64,000 nt of DNA from Grimontia sedimenti (GTDB lineage: Bacteria; Pseudomonadota; Gammaproteobacteria; Enterobacterales; Vibrionaceae). Below are positions 53,514 to 63,499 of this stretch, one piece after another. Each line of letters opens with the position of its first letter. Position 1 is the first letter of the stretch. The stretch is from positions 1 to 64,000 of the forward strand of contig NZ_JAALDL010000002.1 in NCBI RefSeq assembly GCF_011045095.1, read 5' to 3'. A program made the translations under genes and the position numbers. The notes beneath the pieces are model-generated. The model searched no databases and had not been told where the DNA came from. It was given only the letters and a program-made list of their open reading frames with translations.

Positions 53514-56137
53514 TTAGAAGTAGGGAATGGCAGTCCGCCAGGAAGTCCAATCTTCCTCAGGTGCTTTGTGAAGCAGGAAGTGTTGGTCAGAACGGGCAGG
53601 CTTCGCCAGTTTATCTCCCGGCGGTGTAGCGAACGCGATGCCACCTTTGAGGATACTTTCCAACGTTCCACTGCGAATATTTGCGCCTGTGATACCGATA
53701 GAAACATCGACACCGGACTGATTCCAGAACACGGTATTGTTACGTACCAGGTGTTTGTAATCATCACTGATCTTTATTTCCATTAAGACGCGGTCTGCAA
53801 AGCGGCCTAATCGTACCGCCGTCACTGCGCCAACTTCAAAGTCTCGGAACAGAATAGGGGTGCCGACACTCACTGAACCGCGGTTTTCGCTTTCCAGCAC
53901 CAGCGATAAGCCACCGGAATATTCCGCTGATTTATGAAGCGGGAAGTTGTCGCGTTTGTCGCCTTTGCCCGGTACAACAGAGATGTATGAGCCGAACAAA
54001 GAGTCCAGATTTTCTGTTTTGGTCAAACTTAGTGAAGGCTGTGCCACCCAGAAATAGCTGGTGGCTCGCGCCAGTTTCCGGAAAACTCGGGATAAATCAT
54101 CGCTTTGATGGTGACGCCTTCTGTTTGGAATGCCGGCGCCAAAGAGGTGACTTCACCCACGTCAACGCCCTGGAACTTGATTTTGCTGCCTTTCGCAAGA
54201 CCGCTTGCATCATCGGCAGAGAAGGTCAATTTGAGGCCGTGGTTTTGCGCATCCGTCAGGCTGTCATAGAGCTTCCAGTCTTTCCCGTTGCGGTTTTCGA
54301 TGCCGTTGATATCTCCAAAAGAAATACCGCCGGAGACAATAGACTTCAATGAACCAGTGTCGATCTTCACGCCACTTAAACCCGCTTCGATATCGACGCC
54401 GGAGTGATTCCAGAAAACGGTATTGCTGGTGACCAAATGGCGATAACGGTTTTCAATCTGAATCGTCACTTCCACTCGAGATTGAGTGAGCTCAAATCGC
54501 TCAATTTTACCGACAGTGAAGTTCTTATACATGACAGGACTGCCTTCAGACACTGAAGGGAGTTTGTCTGCAATCAGAGTGAAACGTTGAAAGCCTTTGG
54601 TTGCTTTCTGAGCGTTACGAGCCTGAATGTCTGATTTAAACAGTGGGTATTCTGCAAGAGGTGTATTTTCGCCAGCGCTGATAAAGCTGATCGCCGGTTC
54701 CACCATTTGAGCGACAGTTGGAACGCTAAACTCAATGCCTTCAGCGTTAATTTGCCCGGTGGCACCGCCAAGAATAAAGAATTTGGAGCCGCTTTTTACC
54801 AGATGTTTGTAGTCGGGATACACGACCAGCTCCAGTTTAACTTCTTGATCACTGAGTTTTGTACCTTTTACAAAACCCACCTGAACACCACGATATAGCA
54901 CCTTAGTACCCGCTTTTAACCCCCAACTGGTCTCCGCTGTGACAGTGACGAGTAGAGAGCGGGGATCTGCTTCGATTAAGTCGGATTGTGTTTTGGCAGC
55001 GAACACTTTGGCGTCATCACCTTGTCCAGGTTTGATAGACAGTGTGTTTCCAGTGATGAGATTCGATAGGCGCTTAACGCCAGCGAGACTGATTTCCGGT
55101 TTCTCAATGAGAAATTCGCTTCCTTCTTTCAGTAGCCAAGCCATGGATGGGTTGATGTTGGCAGTGGCCTCGGTACCACTAAAATCTTCGTTGAAGTGAA
55201 TGCCGCTCAAGCGACCAACTTCCAGCCCCTGAAAAAGGATAGGGGCTTCAGGATTTGTAATGCCGTGGTTTTCAGGAAGATTAATCGTAATCATGATACC
55301 GCGGTCAGTATCGTTGAGAGAGCGATACAACGAATACATGGCCAAAGGTTCCGCTGGTTTGCTTTCTGGCGGCGAATCAAAAGCAATGCCTCCGGCGATC
55401 ACCGAAGCAAGGTTTTCAATGCTGACTTCGACACCGCCAATACCAATATCGGCTTCAACACCGCTGACATTCCAGAACTTTGATGTCTTTGTCACCAATT
55501 TGGCATATTCATTCTTGATGTTGAGTGACAGTGTCACACCTTGTTTGTCCGAAGTTAGACGGTAATCAATGACTTCACCCACACGGATTTTTTTGTAGTA
55601 AACGCCGGAACCTACGCTGATAGAGCCAAGGTCTGGTGCTTGCAGTTGAATCAGCAGGCCATCATCGCCAAATGCATTGACCGGTGGTTCATCGGCGGCA
55701 ACGAAGGTATTCCGTTCGTCACCTGTGCCTGGTTGAACCGCTATGTAGTTACCCGTAACCAGAGCATCTAAACCGCTGATGCCAGTGATTGATGCACGGG
55801 GGCGTACCACCCAGAATACGGTATTCTGGCGAAGGATCTTTTTGGCTTCCGGGTAAATTTCAGCCTGTGCGGAGATGCTTTTTAGATCATCAGAAAGGGT
55901 GACTTTCCGGATAATGCCAACCTCAAGCCCCTGATAGCGAATGGTGGTTCTTCCTGCCTCGATACCTTGCGCATCGGTAAAGAAGATTTCAATCCGTTCA
56001 CCGGCTTCATTGACTGATTTATAAAGCAGCCAGCCAGCGAGAACAAAAGCTAAGAGGGTGAAAATCCACAGTGGCGAGATACTTTTGTCTTTCTTAATCA
56101 CAGGGTCTTTGACTTGCGAGTCTTCAACGTTGCTCAT
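53514..56137 (-). pseudogene. letB: letB (yebT), MCE-domain lipid-transport tube, interrupted by a frameshift
   Basis: LetB forms a periplasm-spanning tube of stacked MCE rings for lipid transport between the membranes. Start 56137 overlaps the letA stop by 14 bases. The N-terminal membrane helix (LWIFTLLAFVLAGWLLY) is followed by repeated MCE domains (each with a segment like FWNHSGVDIEAGLSGVKI). The frame stops at 54029 after YPEFSGNW. The adjacent frame reads LARATSYFWVAQPSLSL and runs to 53514. Adding one base to the TTT run at 54075-54077 restores one frame of 874 residues, against 877 in E. coli. Sequencing error or recent inactivation are both possible. Confidence 0.88.
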
Positions 56138-57338
56138 ACTTGTCCCAAATAAGTCGAGAATCCAGACTTTCTGCGGCAATCATAGTGAGTACCACAACGA
56201 GCCCAAAGGCTATAGCACCAGGTCCTGGTGTGAAATCGAGAAGGTTTCCTCGGTCAATCAGGGAAACCATGATGGCAATGACACAAAGATCCATCATTGA
56301 CCATTTACCTATCCATTTAACAAACCGATACAGCTTCATTCGAAGTTTCCTGCCTGATTCCACTTTGAAGTGAATACAAAGCAGGATGTACGCCAGACAA
56401 ATAATTTTTGCCACGGGGACAATAATACTGGCAGTGAAGATAATGATGGCAATGCCATACATCCCCTGCTTAATGAGGGAGGCGACACCCGAGAATATTG
56501 TGTCTTCCAGTCTTTTGCCGTTGGTCAGCAAAATAGAAATGGGGTAGAAGTTGGCTGGGAAGATAAAGACAACAGCAGCAAGTAGAGAAGCCCAGGTTTT
56601 CTGCATGCTTTGGAATACCCGGTGTTCGGTCTTGGTGCCACAGCGGATGCAGTGCTGATGATCAGAATGTTGTGTCAATCCACAGAGCTTGCAGGCGGTC
56701 AGCGTATTTTCTTCACCCTTGATCTCAGTAGATTCTTCGCGCGCTTCATTTGATTGACCAAATGCATCCCAGTAGCGTTTTGGGGATACCCGTGAGAGAA
56801 GAACTGCCGTGAGGATTTGGAGCAGGACGAAACTTAATAATCCAGCATCCGGGCTCACTTCTGCAAAATCCAGCACTTTAAAGCAACCCACCGCCAAGCT
56901 AACCAGGAACACATCAACCATTACCCAGTGGCGGATGTATTTTAGTATTTTTGTGCTGTACCTCAGCGCAGTGGCATTTCGAATGAATAGAGAAAAGTGC
57001 GATGCCAATATGGTCAACAAATATAAAAGTGGGGCAATCGCTACGCAGAAGATGACCAAAGTGCCAACAAAAGGAAATGTATCCAGAAGAACGACACTGC
57101 CGCTGGTTACTGTGGTTGAGAATGGCACACCGAAGAGGTTAATGGTGACCAAAGGATAGAGTTGGGCAGGGATGAACAACACCAGTGCTGCGATGGCAAT
57201 GGCCAGCTCACCGGATAAACTGATGGACGATTTTTTAATCACCCGGCTATCGCAGTGTGGACAGCGGGCGCTGAAGCCTCTTGTCACAGGCATTTCATGC
57301 AGTAGCAGATCGCATGACGCACATCTCAGCACATGCAT
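56124..57338 (-). CDS. letA: LetA/PqiA-family inner membrane protein
   Basis: This 404-residue protein has two halves, each with a zinc-ribbon and membrane helices: CASCDLLLHEMPVTRGFSARCPHC at the start, then four helices; CKLCGLTQHSDHQHCIRCG in the middle, then four more. This is the YebS/PqiA layout. It delivers lipid to or from the LetB tube, encoded next with an overlapping start. Confidence 0.93.
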   Translation of the reverse strand: MHVLRCASCDLLLHEMPVTRGFSARCPHCDSRVIKKSSISLSGELAIAIAALVLFIPAQLYPLVTINLFGVPFSTTVTSGSVVLLDTFPFVGTLVIFCVAIAPLLYLLTILASHFSLFIRNATALRYSTKILKYIRHWVMVDVFLVSLAVGCFKVLDFAEVSPDAGLLSFVLLQILTAVLLSRVSPKRYWDAFGQSNEAREESTEIKGEENTLTACKLCGLTQHSDHQHCIRCGTKTEHRVFQSMQKTWASLLAAVVFIFPANFYPISILLTNGKRLEDTIFSGVASLIKQGMYGIAIIIFTASIIVPVAKIICLAYILLCIHFKVESGRKLRMKLYRFVKWIGKWSMMDLCVIAIMVSLIDRGNLLDFTPGPGAIAFGLVVVLTMIAAESLDSRLIWDKYEQR

Positions 57339-57690
57339 AGCGTATCTTCCCCTTAAATAGAGTCACTGGTGTAAATATACCCAATCCTTGGGAGCTACCT
57401 GTATTACCACTCGTGCAGAGATGACCATTCCTGGCAGGCAAGCGTCACTATTGGTACCAAAACAACACATTTTCACGCGTGCCTGATACTCAATACAATG
57501 TGCATCTTAATCAAACTGTTATGCCCAAACAACCTGAATTAATCAGGCGTCAAAGCTTCAAAGTGGTTTCTAAGCTGGATTATTAGTGACAGTAATAGAT
57601 GATAAAACTGTCATACGTTAATGCGACGATTGAATCCCCAGCAGATTCAACATATCGTAGGCCATCGCATGTTAAGGAAGTAGTCTACAT
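57339..57690. other. intergenic region between letA and msrC, 352 bp
   Basis: No gene is seen. TGACAGT (57587-57593) and ACTGTCA (57607-57613) form a short inverted repeat about 80 bases before the msrC start. The region should hold divergent promoters. Confidence 0.5.
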
Positions 57691-58212
57691 ATGGAAAATA
57701 AAGCGGATTTTTACTCGCTTCTCACTCGCCAGGCTGTCGCTCTAATAGAAGACGAGCCGAATCTGATCGCTAATTTGTCAAACATCAGCGCGCTCTTGTT
57801 TCAGGAATTAGACGACATTAATTGGGCGGGCTTCTATCTTGATGATGGTAAAGAGCTGGTGCTAGGACCGTTTCAGGGCAAGCCTGCTTGTGTGAGAATT
57901 CCCTACGGTCGTGGTGTTTGTGGGACAGCTTATGCAAACGATGCAGTTGAACGGGTAGAGGATGTCCACCAATTCGAAGGTCACATAGCTTGTGATGCAG
58001 CCAGCAATTCTGAGATCGTATTGCCTCTGTATCAAGGCAGCAAATTGATTGGCGTGTTGGACATAGATTCGCCAAAAAAGCAAGATTTGGTCAAGAGGAT
58101 GAAACCGGACTCACTTTATTGGTCAATGAATTGCAAAAACACCTCTAAATTTAAGCTTCTCTGTGGTTTTTCAATCACAGGTCTCTATAATACGCAGCAC
58201 TTAATTTGTTAA
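57691..58212 (+). pseudogene. msrC: free methionine-(R)-sulfoxide reductase, C-terminus frameshifted
   Basis: This GAF-domain enzyme (YebR/MsrC) reduces free methionine-R-sulfoxide. The three family Cys residues are present in KPACVRI, RGVCGTA and HIACDAAS. After GVLDIDSP the frame reads an unrelated C-terminus and stops at 58212. With one extra A in the run at 58074-58079 it would read KKARFGQEDETGLTLLVNEL and stop at 58148, as family members do. Either the gene is damaged or the sequence lost a base. If real, the GAF core would still be made but with a wrong last helix. Confidence 0.88.
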
Positions 58213-58263
58213 CTCGTACACACTCTCTATTGCCCTTGCTAGAGCAAAGAGACAGGAAGAAAA

Positions 58264-58920
58264 ATGGAAAACACTGAAAAACTGGCCAACAGCAAACAAG
58301 TCATTGCCTATATCGCTGAACGTTTCCCGCAATGCTTTACTCTTGAAGGTGAAGCTCGTCCTCTGAAAATCGGCATTTTCCAAGACTTGGCAGAGCGTCT
58401 TGCTGATGACCCGAAAGTAAGTAAAACTCAGCTCCGCGCTGCACTGCGCCAATATACCTCTTCCTGGCGTTACCTATACGGCGTGAAGGCTGGTGCGATT
58501 CGCGTTGATTTGGACGGTAACGACTGTGGCGAGCTCGAGCAAGAGCATATCGACCACGCACAGACCGCACTGGCAGAAAGCAAAGCGCGTGCTGCTGAGC
58601 GTCGTAAAGAGCAAGCTGCGAAAAATGGCGACAAAAAATCTGACGCAAAAGCGAAAAGAGCGCCAAAATCAAATAAATCAACAGCTAACCCATCAAAACC
58701 TCGACCAGCTAAGTCAAAAAATACTAAGCTAGATAAGAAGCCTGCAGAACCGCGTCGCGAACTCAAGGCTGAAGACATTGTCGTAGGTAAAGACGTCAAC
58801 GTTAATATGGGCAACGGCAACATGCCTGCCACCATCGTAGAACTCAACAAGGACGAGGTTCGCGTTCGTTTAAGTAATGGCCTGACCATGCTAGTAAAAG
58901 CGGAGCACCTCAGTTCGTAA
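58264..58920 (+). CDS. proQ: RNA chaperone ProQ
   Basis: This 218-residue protein has the N-terminal FinO-like domain (about 1-120; [47 protein letters not shown]), a basic Lys/Ala-rich linker and a C-terminal Tudor-like domain ([21 protein letters not shown]). It binds small RNAs and mRNA 3' ends. It is followed by prc, the usual gene order. Confidence 0.96.
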   Translation: MENTEKLANSKQVIAYIAERFPQCFTLEGEARPLKIGIFQDLAERLADDPKVSKTQLRAALRQYTSSWRYLYGVKAGAIRVDLDGNDCGELEQEHIDHAQTALAESKARAAERRKEQAAKNGDKKSDAKAKRAPKSNKSTANPSKPRPAKSKNTKLDKKPAEPRRELKAEDIVVGKDVNVNMGNGNMPATIVELNKDEVRVRLSNGLTMLVKAEHLSS

Positions 58921-58937
58921 AGGAGATCCCTCGACGC

Positions 58938-60941
58938 ATGATCTGTCGAATCCGCTTTTCCGCGATTGCTGCCAGCGTACTGCTGGCGGCATCCGCCCAA
59001 GCCCTAGAGGCTAATTACGATGCTGCTGACCTTCCTACTTTGGTATCTGAACCTCAGCATGAAACTGCAAGCAAACGCATCACTCGCCGCTTTGAAAAGT
59101 CGCACTACAAGCAATTCCAGCTTGATGACGAATTCTCTGCCAACGTCTTTGACCGCTACCTTGAAACCCTTGATTTCAATCGCTTATTCCTAACTCAGGA
59201 AGAAGTCGATGCGCTGTCAAAATGGCGACTGACTCTGGACGAACAACTCCGTTCTGGCGACACATCAGCAGCCTACGATATTTTTAATGCTTCTCTACGT
59301 AGCCGCTTCCAACGCTATCAATATGCACTTGCTCTGCTTGATGAGGAAATTACCTTTGATGCAGATGAAGAGATGGTCATTGATCGCAGCGAAGAGCCTT
59401 GGGCAAAGAATGAAGCCGAGCTCAACGAGCTTTGGCGTCAGCGTGTAAAAAACGATGCGCTTAACTTGAAACTGGCGGGTAAAACTTGGCCAGAAATTCA
59501 GGAAACGTTATCTAAACGCTACAACAATGCACTTAAGCGATTGACGCAAACCAAAAGTGAAGATGTATTCCAGATCTATCTGAATGCCTTTGCCCGCGAA
59601 GTGGATCCTCATACCAGCTATCTTTCTCCTCGTAACGCAGAACAATTCCAGTCAGAGATGAACCTGTCCCTTGAAGGGATTGGCGCTGTGCTGCAGGTAG
59701 AAGATGATTTCACGGTGATTCGTTCCTTAGTCGCAGGTGGCCCTGCATCTAAATCGAAAAAACTGTCTCCAGGCGATCGCATCATCGGTGTTGGTCAGGA
59801 TAAAGAGAAAGTTATCGACGTGATTGGCTGGCGATTGGATGATGTTGTTCAGCTCATCAAGGGGCCAAAGGGAAGTAAAGTCTTACTACAAATCCTGCCT
59901 GATGGTTCGAATGCGAAGAGTTACACTGTCACTTTGGTGCGCGACAAAATCCGTCTTGAAGACCGAGCGGTCAAATCTGAGGTGATCGAACAGGACAACA
60001 AGAAAGTGGGTGTGATTTCTGTACCTAGCTTCTACGTTGGACTGGCGGAAGACACTAAGAAAGAAATCGCCAAACTGAAAGCAGATAAAGTCACCGGTCT
60101 TGTTATCGACCTTCGAAACAACGGTGGTGGTGCGTTGAGCGAAGCCTCTGCTTTGACGGGGCTGTTCATTGAAAACGGTCCGGTTGTGCAGGTGCGTGAT
60201 AGCTACGGCCGAGTGAAAGTGAACAGCGACAGTGATAACACCATTTATTACGATGGCCCGCTCACTGTGCTTATCAACCGTTACTCAGCATCAGCGTCAG
60301 AAATCTTCGCGGCTGCGCTTCAAGACTACGGACGTGCGGTGATCCTCGGCGAGCAATCTTTTGGTAAAGGAACAGTTCAACAACACCGTTCACTTAACCA
60401 CATTTACGATTTGTTTGATAAGCCGTTGGGTCATGTTCAATACACGATCCAAAAGTTCTACCGAATAGATGGTGGAAGCACTCAACACCTAGGCGTTGTA
60501 CCTGATATTCCATTCCCTACAGCCGTTGACCCGTCAGAGACTGGTGAGAGTGTGGAAGATAATGCTTTGCCTTGGGATAGCATCAATCCAGCGGCATACC
60601 AATCAACTGACACCATCAGCCGAATGGTTGGTGCCTTGGATAAGGCGCATAAGCAACGTATCAAGCAAGATGCCGAATTTGGCTTTATCTTGAGTGATAT
60701 TGCTGAATACAAGGCGGACAAAGACAATAACGTTATCTCTCTGAATGAAAAGGCGCGTATTGCCGAGCAGGAAGAAGCTGATAAAAAACGTCTTGTTCGA
60801 TTGAACGATCGCCAAAAGATGCTTGGTGAGAAACCGTTCAAGACACTGGATGATGTGCCAAACGATTATGAAGAACCTGATGCCTACCTCGACGAGGCAG
60901 CAGCTATCACGGTCGATCTCGCGAAGAAGCTGAATAGCTAA
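58938..60941 (+). CDS. prc: carboxy-terminal processing protease (tail-specific protease)
   Basis: This 667-residue periplasmic protease has a signal peptide (about 1-22, ASAQA), a PDZ domain (about 240-330; VRSLVAGGPASKSKKLSPGDRIIGVGQ), and a Ser/Lys catalytic dyad: Ser in RYSASASEIFA and Lys in SFGKGTVQ. It degrades misfolded and ssrA-like tagged proteins and processes penicillin-binding protein 3 in E. coli. AAGGAGA lies 11 bases upstream of the start. Confidence 0.95.
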   Translation: MICRIRFSAIAASVLLAASAQALEANYDAADLPTLVSEPQHETASKRITRRFEKSHYKQFQLDDEFSANVFDRYLETLDFNRLFLTQEEVDALSKWRLTLDEQLRSGDTSAAYDIFNASLRSRFQRYQYALALLDEEITFDADEEMVIDRSEEPWAKNEAELNELWRQRVKNDALNLKLAGKTWPEIQETLSKRYNNALKRLTQTKSEDVFQIYLNAFAREVDPHTSYLSPRNAEQFQSEMNLSLEGIGAVLQVEDDFTVIRSLVAGGPASKSKKLSPGDRIIGVGQDKEKVIDVIGWRLDDVVQLIKGPKGSKVLLQILPDGSNAKSYTVTLVRDKIRLEDRAVKSEVIEQDNKKVGVISVPSFYVGLAEDTKKEIAKLKADKVTGLVIDLRNNGGGALSEASALTGLFIENGPVVQVRDSYGRVKVNSDSDNTIYYDGPLTVLINRYSASASEIFAAALQDYGRAVILGEQSFGKGTVQQHRSLNHIYDLFDKPLGHVQYTIQKFYRIDGGSTQHLGVVPDIPFPTAVDPSETGESVEDNALPWDSINPAAYQSTDTISRMVGALDKAHKQRIKQDAEFGFILSDIAEYKADKDNNVISLNEKARIAEQEEADKKRLVRLNDRQKMLGEKPFKTLDDVPNDYEEPDAYLDEAAAITVDLAKKLNS

Positions 60942-60970
60942 CCGAGAGAAAATCCAAACGCAAAAACAAA

Positions 60971-60991
60971 AGCGGGCATTTAGTGCCCGCT
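60971..60991 (+). terminator. prc terminator
   Basis: AGCGGGCA pairs with TGCCCGCT around five bases and is followed by T5. An A-run upstream makes it nearly symmetrical. Confidence 0.92.
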
Positions 60992-61191
60992 TTTTTGCCT
61001 CTGGGTTTCAAATTCATATGAATGCGTGAAAGGCAGAGAAGAAGGCGGTAGCGATGACTATGTAGACCAACAGGCCTAGGTATATACGAAAATATCAATA
61101 AGTTATGTTCTGTATTGCGTTAATTTTCCCCACTCAAAAAGTGATATGCGTCTAAAGTTATTAAGACAGCCATCCTAATAGGGGGAATCTT

Positions 61192-61857
61192 ATGAAGAAG
61201 TGGTTATGCCTGTTTAGCGTGTTCTTCTGCCTGTCTGTGCCTGCAAAGGCATCAGATTTGACCCAATTCGATTTCCCATTGCTCCTCGGTGATTGGTATT
61301 GGTTTAGCCCTGATCAGCAAGAAGCTGAAGGCGAAGACAATCAATACAAAGCCATTAACATCTCCTTTAACTCTGACTATCGGTTCAACGTAAAACTATT
61401 AAAACGTGATGGTACAGTCGAAGAGGCTAACGGCTACTACGATTTGGATGAATCCACACTGGTTTTGAATGACGATCAGGGTGAAGCCCAACATCATGAA
61501 TACAAACTTAACCATAACCAGTTAATGCTGCGCGGTGCAAGATTTACCAAAATTTTGCCAAACAATCTTTCTGGTGCTTGGTACAGCGACGTCATCCAAG
61601 GGCATGATGTTGATGAGGGCGTGTCGGAGCTGGCTCTGATGCTTCGTCCTGATTTTCTTTTCTCTGTCAGAGTTTCAGGTACTGAAGGGCAGTCTATTAC
61701 ACATCGTGGTGTGTACATTTTGGAAGATGATCGTCTAGTACTGATCTATCGTGGCGGTCAACAAGACTCGCAGTTTGAACTGGATGCAGACACGCTCACG
61801 CTCACCAATAATCAATTTGGTATGGAAGCAGTATTGAAACGACAGCAAACACCTTAA
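61192..61857 (+). CDS. secreted two-repeat calycin-like hypothetical protein
   Basis: This 221-residue protein has a signal peptide (about 1-20, ending AKA). The mature part seems to be two copies of one beta-rich unit: LLGDWYWF ... YRFNVKLLKRDGTVEEANGYYDLDESTLVL, and LSGAWYSD ... FLFSVRVSGTEGQSITHRGVYILEDDRLVL. This looks like a lipocalin/THAP4-like fold duplicated in one chain, but I do not recognise a named family. It lies alone between prc and pncB. Confidence 0.8.
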   Translation: MKKWLCLFSVFFCLSVPAKASDLTQFDFPLLLGDWYWFSPDQQEAEGEDNQYKAINISFNSDYRFNVKLLKRDGTVEEANGYYDLDESTLVLNDDQGEAQHHEYKLNHNQLMLRGARFTKILPNNLSGAWYSDVIQGHDVDEGVSELALMLRPDFLFSVRVSGTEGQSITHRGVYILEDDRLVLIYRGGQQDSQFELDADTLTLTNNQFGMEAVLKRQQTP

Positions 61858-61871
61858 TAAAACAATGCTGC

Positions 61872-61911
61872 AAAAAGAACAAAGGGCGCTGATGCGCCCT
61901 TTGTTCTTTTT
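61872..61911. terminator. strong bidirectional terminator
   Basis: An 18-base perfect stem (AAAAAGAACAAAGGGCGC with its complement) closes on TGAT. It ends the calycin-like gene and the convergent pncB gene, whose stop is three bases away. Confidence 0.95.
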
Positions 61912-61913
61912 GT

Positions 61914-63074
61914 TTAGATATTGAACGCTTTTCTTAGTGCATCCAAATATGAGTCGTCCCGGCAGATAGATTTTCCGGGCTCATCAGAAATCTTCGCCAC
62001 TGGCTTACCATTACAAGTCACGAGTTTGATCACGATGTTGAGCGTTTCCACATTCGGTAAATGGCAGGTTAGTTGAGTGCCAATACCGAAAGAGGTGTTG
62101 ATGCGTCCTGTGAAGTGAGCGTGAATAGCCAAGGCTTTTTCCAGTGTCAGTCCATCAGAGAAAATCAGTGTTTTTTCCAAAGGATTGATACCAAGACTTT
62201 CATAGTGACGAATGGCTTTTTCGCCCCACTCAATAGGATCGCCGCTATCATGGCGCAAACCTGCAAACTTCTGGCTGAGGTGCTGGTTAAAGTCATTCAG
62301 AAAAGCATCCATGTTAATGCAATCGGTGAGGGCAATGCCTAAACGATCTGGATACTCTTGTAACCAGCGATTTAATGCCAGTTGTTGGGAATCCGCAAGA
62401 TCACCCGTCAGCTGTTGGTGTGCTTGAAACCACTCATGTGCCTGAGTACCGACCGCCGGAATACCGTACTTTTTAGCCAGAAACAGATTTGAAGTTCCTG
62501 AGAAGTGCGGGCAGTGGAGGGTGAGATGATCAACAATCGCGTGATGAACTTCCTTTGAAAAACGGCGACGCGTGCCGAAATCGACAAAATGGAAATCGTC
62601 ACTGATTTTTTCTAAAGCAACAAGTTTTTCCTTCAATAGTTCAACGGCATCAATAGGTGTTGAACTTGAATATCTTGCGTGACACCGTAACTCGCAAATA
62701 ATCGCAAGTAAAGGTACTTCCCATAGGATGACGTCCAGCCAGGAACCATCAATACGAATCGCAAGTTGGTCGTCTAAAATAGTAACGGTGACTTGGTTGG
62801 CTTTTAATGAAAACGAGCTAAGGAAATCAAGATAGTCAGCTTGGTAATGCCCAAGACTGGCGAGATAAGTGATTTCATCTTCAGCAAATTTTAAATCTGC
62901 CAAAGCGTGGATTTCAAACTCTAAACGTTCTTTAAGCGCAACAAGGCTTTCATCGCTTCGGCAATGAAACTCAGCAGAAACCACCACATCTTGATAGTGG
63001 TGGAAAATCGCTTGCTGCATATTCAGTTTGTAGGCATCCGTGTCTAGTAATGACGAAATGATTGGCGTAAGCAT
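61914..63074 (-). CDS. pncB: nicotinate phosphoribosyltransferase
   Basis: This 386-residue enzyme makes nicotinate mononucleotide in the Preiss-Handler NAD salvage pathway. It begins [22 protein letters not shown] and has [33 protein letters not shown] and KTLIFSDGL as in PncB. ATG 63074 gives the family N-terminus; an upstream TTG frame would run through the palindrome at 63128 and lacks a ribosome site. The product is cytosolic. Confidence 0.94.
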   Translation of the reverse strand: MLTPIISSLLDTDAYKLNMQQAIFHHYQDVVVSAEFHCRSDESLVALKERLEFEIHALADLKFAEDEITYLASLGHYQADYLDFLSSFSLKANQVTVTILDDQLAIRIDGSWLDVILWEVPLLAIICELRCHARYSSSTPIDAVELLKEKLVALEKISDDFHFVDFGTRRRFSKEVHHAIVDHLTLHCPHFSGTSNLFLAKKYGIPAVGTQAHEWFQAHQQLTGDLADSQQLALNRWLQEYPDRLGIALTDCINMDAFLNDFNQHLSQKFAGLRHDSGDPIEWGEKAIRHYESLGINPLEKTLIFSDGLTLEKALAIHAHFTGRINTSFGIGTQLTCHLPNVETLNIVIKLVTCNGKPVAKISDEPGKSICRDDSYLDALRKAFNI

Positions 63075-63127
63075 GCCTGATAAATAACCTCTGGGTCGGG
63101 TTTTGTCTGAACGTTTACTGACCTCAA

Positions 63128-63147
63128 GATTTACATCGATGTAAATC
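63128..63147. promoter_or_regulatory. 20-bp perfect palindrome upstream of pncB
   Basis: GATTTACATCGATGTAAATC is a perfect palindrome 53 bases upstream of the pncB start. It is a likely operator for an NAD-related regulator. It does not match the enteric NadR pattern TGTTTA-N6-TAAACA, so the factor is unknown. Confidence 0.7.
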
Positions 63148-63154
63148 GAGTCCA

Positions 63155-63499
63155 AAGGAGGAAATTTAACGTCAAATGTAGCTATTTAGTCAACCTGAAT
63201 AGGGGATTTCGACCGTTATTGTGCATGAAATCGTCGGTTTGGGTATAGATGTATTCAAATGGGAAGCCCTTACTGAGATTGAGGTATTTCCTCACTAACA
63301 GAGAATGCCATCAATCTTTTTAATGTTTAGAGTAGGATCTCCTTCTATAAATTGAGTAAATGAGAGCGAGTTTGATTCGTTTTTAACCGATGAGTGTGTG
63401 GTAAAGCGGTTATGAAGCGAGTATCTTAGACGATTGTCCCATTTCTATAACAGGCGACACGGCTCGTCTGTCTACGTTATGCAATAAAAGGAATCTGAC
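63155..63499. other. divergent intergenic region, pncB and pepN
   Basis: No convincing gene is seen. AAAGGAGG at 63154-63161 on the plus strand resembles a ribosome site but is followed only by ATG TAG. The region probably carries the pepN promoter. Confidence 0.5.

Noticed and set aside
63154-63180. Plus-strand ribosome site AAAGGAGG before pepN
   Set aside because: The only ATG after it is followed at once by TAG, so no product is made; probably chance within the pncB leader.
63219-63296. 25-codon ORF VHEIVGLGIDVFKWEALTEI...
   Set aside because: GTG start with a distant purine-rich stretch and no recognisable family; too short to support.
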